Virus record (IMG/VR): IMGVR_UViG_3300028025_001316 | Span: 1 to 30,446 of that record | Source: a virus | Length of the DNA stretch: 30,446 nt | Strand: one strand, 5' to 3' | Part shown: positions 4,561 through 14,143 of the stretch, piece by piece | Position numbering within the stretch: the first letter of the stretch is position 1 | How the letters are laid out: every line of letters begins with the position of its first letter | Translations under genes and position numbers: made by a program | The notes under the pieces: model-generated | The model's database searches: none | What the model was told of the DNA's origin: nothing | The model's input: only the letters and a program-made list of their open reading frames with translations

Positions 4561-7425
4561 TTAAACTGATGTTACCGTTTCCCAAGTTGCACCTGTAAAA
4601 ACAGATAATTTGTTCAATGTATTGTCATAAACAACAAGTCCCGTTGCAGGCGAAGCAATCGCATTTTTTTGCGTTGTGGTCATCCTTGGAGGCAGAAAGC
4701 CTTTTGTTGTGGAGTCTACAGTAAGAATTGAAGATGCTATATTAGTCGTAGTGTTTATTCCGATGTTTCCGTTGCTAAAAATCTGTAAACGATTAGAGCC
4801 AGCAGTATATAAAGCCAAATTTACAACTCCATTAACAAAAGCTAAATTTGTATCCCAACTAAGAATACCTCTGTTATTACCTGTTAAAGCACTACCCCAA
4901 TTTAATACGCCATCTGCTCTTAAAGCAATTCCACCAGCCCTAAGATTTAAATTAGTTACACCTGTAAAAGCACCATTAGTAAAGGTTGGATTTAAATCTA
5001 GTCCTACAAGCACATCGTTGTTAGCTGCTGCTACTAAAGTTGATGTAAGGTTAGCACCTCTAGCAATAGCAGATGCTGCCGTAGTCGAGCCTGTAATTGT
5101 TGTCACCCCCTGCACCCTAGCCGTACCATTCACATCCAAAGCAAAGCCTGAGTTCGTGTCAGTCCCTATTAACAAGTTTCCGTACCATCTGCCGTGAGTG
5201 GTAGATGAGTTGCCTAGCACAGTTGTGTTAGAGCCTAAGCCTGTTGCATTGTGACCAATGACTATTTGATTCGTTTGATTATCAGCATTTGCTCTAGTGT
5301 CAATGCCAATAAATATTGAATTATTCACAAGTGGAAGAGCATTTCCATTAGCAATTCTTCGACCTGCATCAAAACCTACAAAACAATTATTGGCTCCTGT
5401 GGTGCTAAAAAATCCAGCATTAGCACCAAAGAAAGAGTTAGATGCTCCTGTAGTATTTGAAAATCCTGAATTATGACCAAAGAAAGAGTTATTGCTTGCC
5501 GTTGTGTTATTCTGTCCTGAAGACTGACCAAAGAAAGAGTTAGATGAACCTGTTGAATTTACAAAACCTGAACCTTGTCCAAAGAAAGAACTGCCTCCTC
5601 CTGTTGTATTTGCTTGTCCTGAACCTTGTCCAAAGAAAGCATTAGAACCTCCTGTGGTGTTTGCTGCCCCTGAACTTACACCAAAGAAAGAATTGCTTCC
5701 TCCTGTTGTATTGTTTGCTCCAGAAGAATTACCAAAGAATGTATTATTTGGCCCCGTAGTATTATTTCTACCTGAATTTAACCCTATAAAAATATTTGTT
5801 GCTATACTGCTAATTCTTATCTGATTAGTAACTGTACCTGCACTATTGTTAAATGTAACTGATGCACTTGACGCAGAAATAGTGCGAATCGAAAGTACAA
5901 TCGTTCCATTGAAGTCAGATGTTGGAGTAATAACAAGAGTTCCTGTTGTGGTTGCTCTTGGCCCAAGATTCCCTGTTGCAGTCAATGCAGCGGATGTAAA
6001 GCCTCCAAAGGCAATTGTAAACGAACCTGCCGTTCTGCCTGTAACTGTGTAGGTAATTTGGTAGGATGCTCCAACCACTCCTGCAAGTGTGCTTGTCAAC
6101 GTAGTAGTAGACCCTGCCACATGCGTGTAGCCTGTCGCAAAATCAGTCCCTGTCCAAGATGCATCGCCTGTGCCTGTGGTTAGCAGTTCAGCACCTAGTT
6201 GACCTGAGTCGGAAGCCGTAGTTCCTTGGATGGTTGATAAGCCGTTGAAACGAGTTGAGCCGTTTACATCTAAGCGGAATCCTGCGTCGGTAAATGTGCC
6301 TCCTGCTTGAATTAATACATTACCTGAAGAAAAAACTCTTAACTTTTCGGTTTCAACTGTGCTTGCAGTTGTAACAAAACCTAGTGCAGTACTTGTCGAT
6401 GATTCTAAAGTAGAAAACACTTTAGATGACCTTCTATTACCTCCGTGTTCAAACGAAAGTGCCGTTTGGTCATTAACTGCTCCACCACCTGTATTATATA
6501 TTGTTAAATAGTCAAGATTTCCTGTGCTTGTTTGAGCCACTTCTAGCCTAGAACTTGGAGTAGTAATTCCAACACCTAGCCTACCATTAGTGTTATCCCA
6601 AAACAAGTTGTTCCCACCACCAATAGTATTCGCAGCAGTTCCAAACGCTACTTGACCTGTGGCGATTGTTCCTGAAACCCTAGCATTAATCTGACCTTGC
6701 GTCTTGTTAAATCCCTGCAAGATTGTGTCAGTAGCAAGTATAGTGCTATTCGCACCTGTGCTAAATCCAGTTAAAAGAGTAGATGTCCCAACCTGTGCAG
6801 CAGCAGCAGCCGAAGCAGCAGCGTTGTTTGCACTGGTCAAAGCATTACCTGCCTGAGTCGTAGCGATTCCTGCCTGTGTTGTAGCGATTCCCGCCTGTGT
6901 TGTAGCTATTCCAGCCTGAGTAGTTGCCGTGCTAGCAGAACCGCTTGCAGAGTTCTGAGAAGCCAATGCGTCATCAGCACTTGCCGAAGCCTCTCCAGCC
7001 TTAGTAGTTGCTATGCCTGCTTGTGTAGTTGCTATGCCTGCTTGTGTAGTCGCAGTAGTCGCAGCAGTTTGCGCAAGAATTCTGTCCGCATCCGCAGCTT
7101 GCTCACTAGCCAAAGCACTAGCAGCCGAAGCGCTAGCCTCGTTAGCTTTTGTCGTAGCTATTCCCGACTGGGTAGTAGCAATACCCGCTTGCGTGGTAGC
7201 AATCCCAGCTTGAGTCGTAGCAATACCAGCTTGAGCAGTTGCAATAGAAGCCTGAGCATTTGCGATGTCTGCTGATTCCTCAGCGTCAATGGCAGCTTCC
7301 TGAGCCTCTAAAGCAAACCTTTCAACTAATTCTGAATCGTAGTCTTTTACAAGAATTTCAACATTAGATGTCTCCGCAGTAACATCAATAATGGTTTCTA
7401 AGTTAATTACCTCTATCTGTCTCAT
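4561..7425 (-). CDS. Repeat-rich tail fibre protein with YadA-like head repeats
   Basis: A 954-aa fibre. Residues about 41-212 are an Ala/Thr-rich stalk with many IATTQAG heptads, probably a trimeric coiled coil. A NTNGRLGVGITTPSSRLEV-type segment and a DVNGSTRFNG segment follow. A strand-rich Ig-like region spans roughly 430-530. Residues 554-689 hold eight exact-length 17-residue repeats of the NTTGxxNxFFGxxSG type, like the left-handed beta-roll of YadA-type trimeric adhesins. The C-terminus (TGLVVYDNTLNKLSVFTG) resembles ends of other Bacteroidota surface fibres. There is no signal peptide, as expected for a virion protein. It probably contacts the host surface. Start overlaps the previous stop (ATGA). 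Confidence 0.82.
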   Translation of the reverse strand: MRQIEVINLETIIDVTAETSNVEILVKDYDSELVERFALEAQEAAIDAEESADIANAQASIATAQAGIATTQAGIATTQAGIATTQSGIATTKANEASASAASALASEQAADADRILAQTAATTATTQAGIATTQAGIATTKAGEASASADDALASQNSASGSASTATTQAGIATTQAGIATTQAGIATTQAGNALTSANNAAASAAAAAQVGTSTLLTGFSTGANSTILATDTILQGFNKTQGQINARVSGTIATGQVAFGTAANTIGGGNNLFWDNTNGRLGVGITTPSSRLEVAQTSTGNLDYLTIYNTGGGAVNDQTALSFEHGGNRRSSKVFSTLESSTSTALGFVTTASTVETEKLRVFSSGNVLIQAGGTFTDAGFRLDVNGSTRFNGLSTIQGTTASDSGQLGAELLTTGTGDASWTGTDFATGYTHVAGSTTTLTSTLAGVVGASYQITYTVTGRTAGSFTIAFGGFTSAALTATGNLGPRATTTGTLVITPTSDFNGTIVLSIRTISASSASVTFNNSAGTVTNQIRISSIATNIFIGLNSGRNNTTGPNNTFFGNSSGANNTTGGSNSFFGVSSGAANTTGGSNAFFGQGSGQANTTGGGSSFFGQGSGFVNSTGSSNSFFGQSSGQNNTTASNNSFFGHNSGFSNTTGASNSFFGANAGFFSTTGANNCFVGFDAGRRIANGNALPLVNNSIFIGIDTRANADNQTNQIVIGHNATGLGSNTTVLGNSSTTHGRWYGNLLIGTDTNSGFALDVNGTARVQGVTTITGSTTAASAIARGANLTSTLVAAANNDVLVGLDLNPTFTNGAFTGVTNLNLRAGGIALRADGVLNWGSALTGNNRGILSWDTNLAFVNGVVNLALYTAGSNRLQIFSNGNIGINTTTNIASSILTVDSTTKGFLPPRMTTTQKNAIASPATGLVVYDNTLNKLSVFTGATWETVTSV
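5359..5766 (-). repeat. Eight 51-bp repeats (17-aa YadA-like units)
   Basis: Eight consecutive units of exactly 17 codons encode NTTGxxNSFFGxxSGx variants within the fibre gene. The Phe-Phe-Gly and Ser-Gly positions are nearly invariant, and the last unit diverges (NNCFVGFDAGR). Each probably forms one turn of a trimeric beta-roll. Such repeats can change copy number by recombination. Confidence 0.85.
6790..7305 (-). repeat. Ala/Thr heptad stalk repeats (21-bp units)
   Basis: Three clusters of IATTQAG heptads (about five, three and four copies) separated by ASASAASALAS-like linkers make up residues about 41-212 of the fibre. At the DNA level the 21-bp units are close copies with varied third positions. 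They fit a long coiled-coil stalk whose length could drift by slippage or recombination. Confidence 0.8.
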
Positions 7426-7802
7426 TTCGTTACTACTCGTCTAACATTGATAATTCCACCCACAAGCGTTGTATTTCCATCGGCATCCGTAAATAAAATG
7501 TCGTAGTCCCATTGGTAACCTTGCGACTCCAAAAACTCCTCGCTAAATGTAAACGCTAAAACATTATCGTCATCTCCTTCAATAGTTAACCCATCCCCAA
7601 TCGTCCAACTGATAAAAGGAACCGCATTGACATCAATTTGGGTTTTTACATCCATTTTAATCTCTGTGTATTCTAACAAATCAATAGGCTCTTTGTCTCC
7701 GTTTGGGAGAACATTGTTAAATGCAAGCCTAAATGTTTGCGTGTTGCCTTGTTTGACGAATAGGTTAAGGTTACCTATGGATTGATTGCCGATGTTTGCC
7801 AT
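7422..7802 (-). CDS. Beta-rich baseplate/fibre-attachment protein (BppU N-domain-like)
   Basis: A 126-aa protein with the pattern QGNTQTFRLAF, then TEIKMDVKTQ, ISWTIGDGL, AFTFSEEFLES and DYDILFTDADGNTTLVGGIINV. The QG(N/D)T..F.L opening, a DI/EIKMDV strand and a closing xGxIxV strand are reminiscent of the N-terminal domain of upper baseplate proteins and of small phage proteins that attach fibres. The exact family is uncertain. It sits between two fibre genes and overlaps the large fibre gene (ATGA), which fits a connector between the tail tip and the fibre. Confidence 0.6.
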   Translation of the reverse strand: MANIGNQSIGNLNLFVKQGNTQTFRLAFNNVLPNGDKEPIDLLEYTEIKMDVKTQIDVNAVPFISWTIGDGLTIEGDDDNVLAFTFSEEFLESQGYQWDYDILFTDADGNTTLVGGIINVRRVVTK

Positions 7803-7818
7803 AGCGTAAAGATACTAA

Positions 7819-8103
7819 TTAACCTACGATTATTAGATTCAATTTATCAGCGATGTAGGTATAAGCACTTTGATTAGTCCCATCCCAAGCTAGGTAATCC
7901 TCACCACTCATAGTTATTCCGCCATCTGCAAGAATAGCACCTACAACTAAAGGCATCTCTTCAGTTCCTTCACCGCTTGCATTTAGCGAATAGTAAAATG
8001 AGCAAGAAGACTCAAGGTTGTCGTTAGTGATGTAGGCATTTAATAGGTTAGCTTCTTGGCTTTCGCCATTTTTCCAAATTGTTACTGCTTCAATTTTTTT
8101 CAT
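7819..8103 (-). CDS. Small conserved tail-region protein, function unknown
   Basis: A 94-aa protein with strands AVTIWKNGESQEANLLNAYI, CSFYYSLNASG and VVGAILADGGITMSGEDYLAW, then a short helix and the LNLIIVG end. The MSGEDYLAWD segment is one I recall in small proteins next to tail fibres of Bacteroidota phages, without known function. It is placed between two fibre-type genes and is probably a structural or fibre-associated protein. Spacings of 16 and 27 bp to its neighbours indicate the same transcript. Confidence 0.65.
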   Translation of the reverse strand: MKKIEAVTIWKNGESQEANLLNAYITNDNLESSCSFYYSLNASGEGTEEMPLVVGAILADGGITMSGEDYLAWDGTNQSAYTYIADKLNLIIVG

Positions 8104-8130
8104 GGTTTTTATTTGTTTAAAGTTTAATTT

Positions 8131-9879
8131 TTAAAGACAATCAGTTGTAAAGTTGCTTGATATAATAATCCAATTTGCTCCGTTTGATTGAATCATTACA
8201 GAGGAGTATTCGCAAAAAGGACTCAAAGAATAAGTTGTAACTCCGTTTATTGTTTGGGAGCCATTGCCATCCAAGGTTACCGACCTAGCGCCTGACCCTG
8301 TGTTGTATTGGTAAATCACATAAATACGACCTTGGCAAGTTGTTGCATCGGGAAGCGTTGCAGTTCTGTTGCTTGCACAATCAAATCCAACCGTGTAATC
8401 CGTTGCATCTAAAGTGTAGTCTGCTGACTTTGTAACATGAGGAGCGGAAAATGAGCCGTTAACTTGCAGCTTAGAGCCGTTGTCTAAAGTTGTTCCGACT
8501 AATAAATTGCCGTTAATATTTAGCCTAACACGCTCGGTGTTTAAAGTTCCAAAAGCTAGGGTTCCTGTCGATGGTGTTAATAATGTTACACCGCTAGTTA
8601 GATTTACGAATAAGTCAGCGTCAGAGGTATTTGTAAAAAATGCAATGTTGCCGTTTGCAGCGTTGGAAACACTTAGTTTGACGGTTGGTGTTGCGCTTCC
8701 AATTCCAAGTCTGTCGTTTGTAGCATCCCAAAATAAATTTGATTCGCTAGTTATTGTTGTTGTTCCGTTAAAGTAGGCTATTTGTCCGCTTGTGCCTAAA
8801 CCACTAACATAGATTGTAGAATCCAAACTGCCATCGCCCTTAACAAACTGCGAAGATGTGCCACCTAAAACTTGCGCTTTGGTCTTGTTTTCCCATAATC
8901 CGCTAGCTTGAAGCTGCAATAATTGACCAGTTGTCGGCGTTGTAATTTTAACTCCTTCGTCCGTGTTTATATTAGAGCCATAAGTTGTACGAACTAAAAT
9001 AGTACCGTTATTTTTTGAGTTAATTGCAGCAGCAATAAGGACGATGTTATTAGGGGCAACTGGAGCCGTTGTTTGAAAACCTCCAACAACAGTTGTACTT
9101 GCGTAAAGCAAAGCGCCAGCAGTATAACTGCTCGTATTAATACCATCTAATTCGCCAAAGTGCATTACTTGACCAAATGCCCCATTAGCAATTGTCTCCG
9201 CAGTAACTCCCATAAAGTAGTTGCTAGGGTAAGTTCCGTTTGCCAAGAATGGAGCAATTTTTAAATGACCGCTTGCGCCGTCTGTTCCGTCAAATCTTAC
9301 AGAGGTGCCTTTTGGAATGCTTGAGCCAGTTGAGTTTTTGACATAAAAAAAAGTGTCTTGCCCAATGTGTTGTAAAACGCCATTCATTATGAGCGCAGCC
9401 GTGCTTCTTGATGAGTCCCAATAAACTAATCCTTGCTCATCGGGAACGCTAACAACTGACGTGTCAAAACGAATATACCCAGCACGTAATCCTTGCGCCC
9501 CTAAATCAACAGTAGTAACGGCTCCAATATAAGGAACAAAACCACCGCTTGAGTTTTCCCATTTACTTGTAATCGAATTGTAAACTAAAACTTGACCATT
9601 GCTAGGCGAAACAATCGAAACGTCATTTAAATCGTTAAGGTCCAAGTTGCCTTGGTCGGTGTTTTCCCATTTGCCACTAACCGAATCGTAACGCAATATT
9701 TGCCCGTTAGTTAAACTGCTAATTGCTACGTCGTTTAATTCATCTAAATTTTCAGGTAAACCGCTTAAAAACGTTGCCTTTGTGGTCTGTTTGTTTAGTC
9801 CGTCTTGCCAAATTAATACAATGTCATTATCGCCAACGGTTGACGCAATTGGGAAATCTATGAACCTTCTATTTGCCAT
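8131..9879 (-). CDS. Tail fibre / receptor-binding candidate
   Basis: A 582-aa protein. The N-terminus (MANRRFIDFPIASTVGDNDI, VLIWQDGLNKQTTK) is of the kind used to attach fibres. Two copies of a LDxLNDVxIxSxxNGQxLxY..SxKWEN repeat follow (about 45-75 and 79-111). The middle region is Gly/Ser-rich with strands. A segment NLFWDATNDRLGIGSATPTVKLSV and DNGSKLQVNGSF lies near 390-490, and a C-terminal beta domain (TATLPDATTCQGRIYVIYQYN) resembles fibre knob domains. It shares the WDxTNxRLGxG unit with the larger fibre at 4561-7425, so the two are partly paralogous. It likely forms part of the host-contact apparatus. Start overlaps the tail-tip stop (TAATG). Confidence 0.75.
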   Translation of the reverse strand: MANRRFIDFPIASTVGDNDIVLIWQDGLNKQTTKATFLSGLPENLDELNDVAISSLTNGQILRYDSVSGKWENTDQGNLDLNDLNDVSIVSPSNGQVLVYNSITSKWENSSGGFVPYIGAVTTVDLGAQGLRAGYIRFDTSVVSVPDEQGLVYWDSSRSTAALIMNGVLQHIGQDTFFYVKNSTGSSIPKGTSVRFDGTDGASGHLKIAPFLANGTYPSNYFMGVTAETIANGAFGQVMHFGELDGINTSSYTAGALLYASTTVVGGFQTTAPVAPNNIVLIAAAINSKNNGTILVRTTYGSNINTDEGVKITTPTTGQLLQLQASGLWENKTKAQVLGGTSSQFVKGDGSLDSTIYVSGLGTSGQIAYFNGTTTITSESNLFWDATNDRLGIGSATPTVKLSVSNAANGNIAFFTNTSDADLFVNLTSGVTLLTPSTGTLAFGTLNTERVRLNINGNLLVGTTLDNGSKLQVNGSFSAPHVTKSADYTLDATDYTVGFDCASNRTATLPDATTCQGRIYVIYQYNTGSGARSVTLDGNGSQTINGVTTYSLSPFCEYSSVMIQSNGANWIIISSNFTTDCL

Positions 9880-12200
9880 TATGAAATTGGATAAACGTAT
9901 GCAGTAGGTACTTGCCCAAAGGTAATTCTTGCAACTCGACTTGCCAAGTCATACTCCCAGCCAATTACTTGCATTCTGACAGTTGTATAGCCTGTATAAT
10001 TTAGGCTAGCAGTCAAAAAGCCAAACGCTGAAGCAGTCCCTTTGCGTCTAAATGACCCCTCTAATCGGTAACTTAAAGCGTTGTAAATGCTTAACACATT
10101 TCTAGCATAGCAGTCTCGCAAAGTAGGTGAATAACCTCCCAAAAGCGCTTGGTTTTCAAACGACAGATTTGTTTGCGTGTATGTTATTGAGCCGTTTGCA
10201 TTGATTTGAAAAAGGAAAGTTGAGGTTTGATAATTGTTTCCGTTCGCATCTTTTAAAAAGACTTGAATTTGCACATTTGCCTCGCCTGTATAATCATAAC
10301 CATTAAGCGTAATTGTTACATTTCTTTCCGTGCTAGAAATTGTTGTAACAGTAACATTTAGTTCAGCGCTTGGAGGTGGAGGATTACCCGATAAACTGCT
10401 AACTAAAATAAAAACAGAATCAATTGTAAAGCCACTTGACGCCACAAATTGACGCTGATAACCTCCAGTAACTGTACCGCCCGAAAAACTTAAAGTATTG
10501 CTCCCTAAAGTGTCTGTCAATCTGTTTACTTGAGTTACTGCACCGCTTGGCACTTGAATAATATTTGGAGTTGATGCCAAAGACTTTTCAACAAACACAA
10601 TGGCTGGTAAATCGCCAATTTTAAGCCAGTTCTTTGATGCGGTAATACAAAGGTCGCTAAACCTTAAAGTATCGTCTCGTAAGCTTGTGTATGCCCTAGC
10701 AGTCTCGTAAATCTTTTTTACCTCTGTTGGATTTCTTTTCCCTTCAAAAGTTGACAATATTTTTGCGCTTGTAACTACTGCGCTGCCAGTCTCGCCAAAG
10801 TATTTTAATTCGATTGACAAAAAGCCAGCCGTTGGCAATACAAAGCTTGTGAGTTTAAACTTCCTTTGGTCGTCGTCTTTCGTGGAATAAAAAACAAATG
10901 TGTTATAAGTTTCGCTCCAATCTAGCAATGAAAAACTGCCAACAATAGTTGTTCCTAAATACCTTGTCGTTCCGCTAGAATCTACGTGCTTAACGGCAAT
11001 AGCCAATCCACTTGCTAAAGTAGAGTAATTAATATCAACCTCTAACTCAAGGCTTAAACCAGCAAAGTCCAAGAATACTGGCTTTGATGTAATTGGCTGG
11101 TCTGTCTCCTCCCCATTTGCCATAAATCGAATGTCCCAGCTAACTCCTTCTTCGTCATTATATCCAGTTTGTGACGGAATATTATTTGGAAAAATCTGTA
11201 TTACTGGGGTGTCGGGGTCAGGTGTTATTTCCCAATCAAAAGGTTTGTAAGGTCCTTCTAAAAACCAGCTTGCCTCGTTAAATTGTTCGCCATTCGCAAT
11301 TATAGATTGTCCCAAATCACCTTGGGTAATCGTTAGCTTTTTGATAGGTCTTTGGTATTGCAAAAGCTGGTCTCCACCAACTGGAATCCAAGTTGTGCCA
11401 CCGCCTGTTTGGTCACCAATAACATCCAATGAACTTGTTTCGGTTGAACTACTTATAACGGCTCCAGTTGAGTAGCTATGCACATATAGAATTGTGGTAT
11501 TTATATTTCTTCCAATTGGTCTTTGTACTCTCCATCTGTTATTTCGCTGAAATAGCACCCAACCAAAAGTGCGGCAAATTTCCAATAAGAAATCGTAAGC
11601 ATTTAATCCTAGTTCAGTAAATGTACCTTCTTGCACAAGCAAATTCTCGCCTTCTGATTGGTCAAAAATACTTTTGGTGTTATCCATTACCAACCCCTCG
11701 TAAAGGTCGTTAGAGACCTCTAAATTAAGTTCTAGGTTAAGCCTATTTAACTGCTCCAAAAACAAGTCGCCTAAATCAGTATCTACAGATGGTCCATCCA
11801 AAGCAACTTCTTTAAGTTGTGCAAGTCCATCAGTTGCGGTAATAACAACTGGGTAAGGAGGGTCTTGGAATGGCTCGCCTGTAATGTCGTTTAATAAGTA
11901 GCCCTTAAATACAACATTGCCAGCAAACTCGTGAACAACTAAAAACTCTCGGTCTGAATAGCTAAAGAAATTCCTAAAATCTGTTGTTTCAGTTGAGTAA
12001 AAGCTAATTGTTAAGGTGCTTGACATAATTGGCGAAATTATATCCTCGTTATCCTCTCGCTCGTATTTATGCACCGCAGGCACGTCAGTAGCAATCAACT
12101 CAGTTGATGAGCCAACAAACCCGTCTTGATAAATGCTTACAAGGTTTGCGTTGTTGTCAATGTCCCTAAATGGAATGGTATATTTTAAGCCGTATGCCAT
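9879..12200 (-). CDS. Tail tip / baseplate hub protein
   Basis: A 773-aa protein placed directly after the tape measure, where siphophages encode distal tail and tail-tip proteins. The N-terminal part (YTIPFRDIDNNANLVSIYQDGF, then STLTISFYSTETTDFRNFFSYSDREF) has the strand pattern and FxGYLLND element of a Dit/hub-like domain. A central region contains an Arg/Trp-rich RTFGWVLFQRNNRWRVQRP segment typical of Bacteroidota phage tail-tip proteins. The C-terminal half is rich in Thr/Ser strands and includes an Ig-like stretch (about 605-675). No peptidase motif is apparent. Overlaps at both ends are TAATG. Confidence 0.72.
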   Translation of the reverse strand: MAYGLKYTIPFRDIDNNANLVSIYQDGFVGSSTELIATDVPAVHKYEREDNEDIISPIMSSTLTISFYSTETTDFRNFFSYSDREFLVVHEFAGNVVFKGYLLNDITGEPFQDPPYPVVITATDGLAQLKEVALDGPSVDTDLGDLFLEQLNRLNLELNLEVSNDLYEGLVMDNTKSIFDQSEGENLLVQEGTFTELGLNAYDFLLEICRTFGWVLFQRNNRWRVQRPIGRNINTTILYVHSYSTGAVISSSTETSSLDVIGDQTGGGTTWIPVGGDQLLQYQRPIKKLTITQGDLGQSIIANGEQFNEASWFLEGPYKPFDWEITPDPDTPVIQIFPNNIPSQTGYNDEEGVSWDIRFMANGEETDQPITSKPVFLDFAGLSLELEVDINYSTLASGLAIAVKHVDSSGTTRYLGTTIVGSFSLLDWSETYNTFVFYSTKDDDQRKFKLTSFVLPTAGFLSIELKYFGETGSAVVTSAKILSTFEGKRNPTEVKKIYETARAYTSLRDDTLRFSDLCITASKNWLKIGDLPAIVFVEKSLASTPNIIQVPSGAVTQVNRLTDTLGSNTLSFSGGTVTGGYQRQFVASSGFTIDSVFILVSSLSGNPPPPSAELNVTVTTISSTERNVTITLNGYDYTGEANVQIQVFLKDANGNNYQTSTFLFQINANGSITYTQTNLSFENQALLGGYSPTLRDCYARNVLSIYNALSYRLEGSFRRKGTASAFGFLTASLNYTGYTTVRMQVIGWEYDLASRVARITFGQVPTAYVYPIS

Positions 12201-14143
12201 TAGAATTTGCGTTGTCTTGTTTTATTTGCTCTGTTTAATGTGCCAACTAAGTTGTCGCCGCTTATGCTAAAGGTAACATTTCCGCCCATCATATTTTGCA
12301 ATTTGCTCAATGGTGCAATTACCTCAGGATTTGTACGTGCGCCTGTGTATTCGCCAACTAGCGCTGGGGTTGGTCCTGAAACAATGCCTCCGTTTGCAAA
12401 AGGAGTAAGTCCACCAATACCCATCATTTTGCCGCCTTTTATAATGGCGCCTAATCCTTTACCTCCACCTTTGGTAGCTAACATTCCGCCTGTTAAAATA
12501 TTTAGAGTTACTGCCGCCGCAATTGCTGCCGCAAATCTTATTACCATTTGTTTTAGCGCATCGAAAATGCCTTGAAAAGATATTTTACCAGTCTCGGCTA
12601 AAGTTGATAAGGTTTGCCCAAACATATCGCCAACAAATAAAGCTGCATTCATGTTTTGAGCAACCAATTGAGTTTCGTAAGCCATTAGTTTTTGAGCCTC
12701 TGCCGCTGCGTTTAAACGTGTTATAGCATCCTCAGGAATTACAATGCTTGGCATTGTTAAAGCAATTTGCTTATTCATTGCCAAAATGCTTGCCGATGCA
12801 CTTTGAACCATTTGCAAACGCTCAGGACTCATTTGTTTAGTTACGTCAGTTTGCTGACCGCTAAAAGCATCCCTTTGACCTACATTTTTAAGCGTAGCGT
12901 TTTGATTTTTTAAAAACTCTTCAGATTCCTTTCTTAATTGTTTAATTCTTTGCTCGTGAGCCTTTTGCCTTGCTGCCGCTTGTTTCTCAACCTCAGCGGT
13001 GTTTATTTTAGTTTGTTGTGTTGTTGTTGCCGTAGCGGTTGCAAGCAAGCTTTCAGAGGCTGCTTGCTCCTTTCTTATCTTTACATAGGTTTGATAAAGC
13101 GCTTTTGAATCCTCAACGGTATGACCCAAACGAATCATTTCGTTAAGGAATTTTGTTTGGCTTTCTCCGCTTATTAAAGTTGAAAGGCTTAAATTATCAA
13201 ACTCGGCAGCCGCATCCTTAACCGTTCTCGTTAAATCATTTGTGGAATCGTTAACTTTTAATAGGTAAGTTCTTGCCTCATCGCTTGACTCAGCCAAAGT
13301 TTTAAATGGGTTCATTAACTCAATAATTTCGCCCATATTTCTAAGGGAAGAAATTACATTGTTAAGGTCCTTGACAAACCAGTTGATAAAACCGCTAGAC
13401 GAGTCACCAATGTTTTTAAATAGCTGCGTGATGTTATCCTCTAAGTTTGAAATGGCGCCGCCAGTAGTCTTAGAAATTGCTTCCATTGAACCAGCAACAC
13501 CTTCCAAATTACCAAGGCTTAACAAATAGTCTTGTATTGCTTTGTCGGATTTAGCTACCTCAGTAGTTATTCCTTTAAAGGTGAATTGCACGACATCCCC
13601 TTGAGCGGATGCCTTAACTCCAAACTCTTTTAATCTTTCAAACTCTCCAGTTTGAGCGTCAAGTATTGCCTCTGTTAATTGGTCAAAAGATTTACCAACA
13701 GAGGAGGCAAGGTCGCCCATTTTACGCATTTGGTCCATTGTTGGAACAAATCCTCGGTTGGCTAATTTTACAAATGAGTCTGTTAACTCGTTAACTTGAA
13801 ATGGAGTCGTCGATGCAAAGTCAACAATTTGGTCCATTGCTGCTTTTGCAGCTGAATTGCTGCCCAATGCGGTCGTAAGTACCGCCTCCATCTTTTGAAA
13901 TTCAACAGTAGTGTTGAGAATTGCCTTGCCAAAATTTATTAACTGGTCAACCGCAAAAACGCTCGCAAGCGTTGAGCCTACTTCTGAAAAAGTAGAGGAC
14001 ATTTTTTTTGTTGAAGCAATTGTCTCCTTGTTTGATTTGTCAATTGACGAATTAACTGAGTTGACCTCTGACTTTAGGTCAGCCATTGCCTTGTTAAATT
14101 CTTTTAACTGGGCGACAATGTCAACATTTAATTTTGCGCTCAT
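12200..14143 (-). CDS. Tape measure protein
   Basis: A 647-aa protein that sets tail length and is probably ejected with the DNA. The N-terminus is a long coiled coil (MSAKLNVDIVAQLKEFNKAM, ADLKSEVNSVNSSIDKS), followed by the typical tape measure domain (MEAVLTTALGSNSAAKAAMD, VKLANRGFVPTMDQMRKMGD, LTEAILDAQTGEFERLKEFGV). More helices with KQAAARQKAHEQRIKQLRKE and a hydrophobic C-terminal stretch (AAAIAAAVTLNILTGG) come next. Using the usual 0.15 nm per residue, a tail of roughly 100 nm is expected. Position after the chaperone genes and before the tail tip is canonical. Its ATG overlaps the T frame stop (ATGA). Confidence 0.92.
   Translation of the reverse strand: MSAKLNVDIVAQLKEFNKAMADLKSEVNSVNSSIDKSNKETIASTKKMSSTFSEVGSTLASVFAVDQLINFGKAILNTTVEFQKMEAVLTTALGSNSAAKAAMDQIVDFASTTPFQVNELTDSFVKLANRGFVPTMDQMRKMGDLASSVGKSFDQLTEAILDAQTGEFERLKEFGVKASAQGDVVQFTFKGITTEVAKSDKAIQDYLLSLGNLEGVAGSMEAISKTTGGAISNLEDNITQLFKNIGDSSSGFINWFVKDLNNVISSLRNMGEIIELMNPFKTLAESSDEARTYLLKVNDSTNDLTRTVKDAAAEFDNLSLSTLISGESQTKFLNEMIRLGHTVEDSKALYQTYVKIRKEQAASESLLATATATTTQQTKINTAEVEKQAAARQKAHEQRIKQLRKESEEFLKNQNATLKNVGQRDAFSGQQTDVTKQMSPERLQMVQSASASILAMNKQIALTMPSIVIPEDAITRLNAAAEAQKLMAYETQLVAQNMNAALFVGDMFGQTLSTLAETGKISFQGIFDALKQMVIRFAAAIAAAVTLNILTGGMLATKGGGKGLGAIIKGGKMMGIGGLTPFANGGIVSGPTPALVGEYTGARTNPEVIAPLSKLQNMMGGNVTFSISGDNLVGTLNRANKTRQRKF

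Noticed and set aside
4676-5197. 173-aa plus-strand open frame opposite the fibre gene
   Set aside because: It is a shadow of the repeat-rich, Thr/Asn-biased fibre coding strand; it is Pro/Val/Lys-rich with no motif and no neighbouring rightward genes.
6840-7262. CRISPR-like array suggested by evenly spaced 21-bp repeats
   Set aside because: The repeats are in frame, contiguous without spacers and encode IATTQAG heptads of a fibre stalk.
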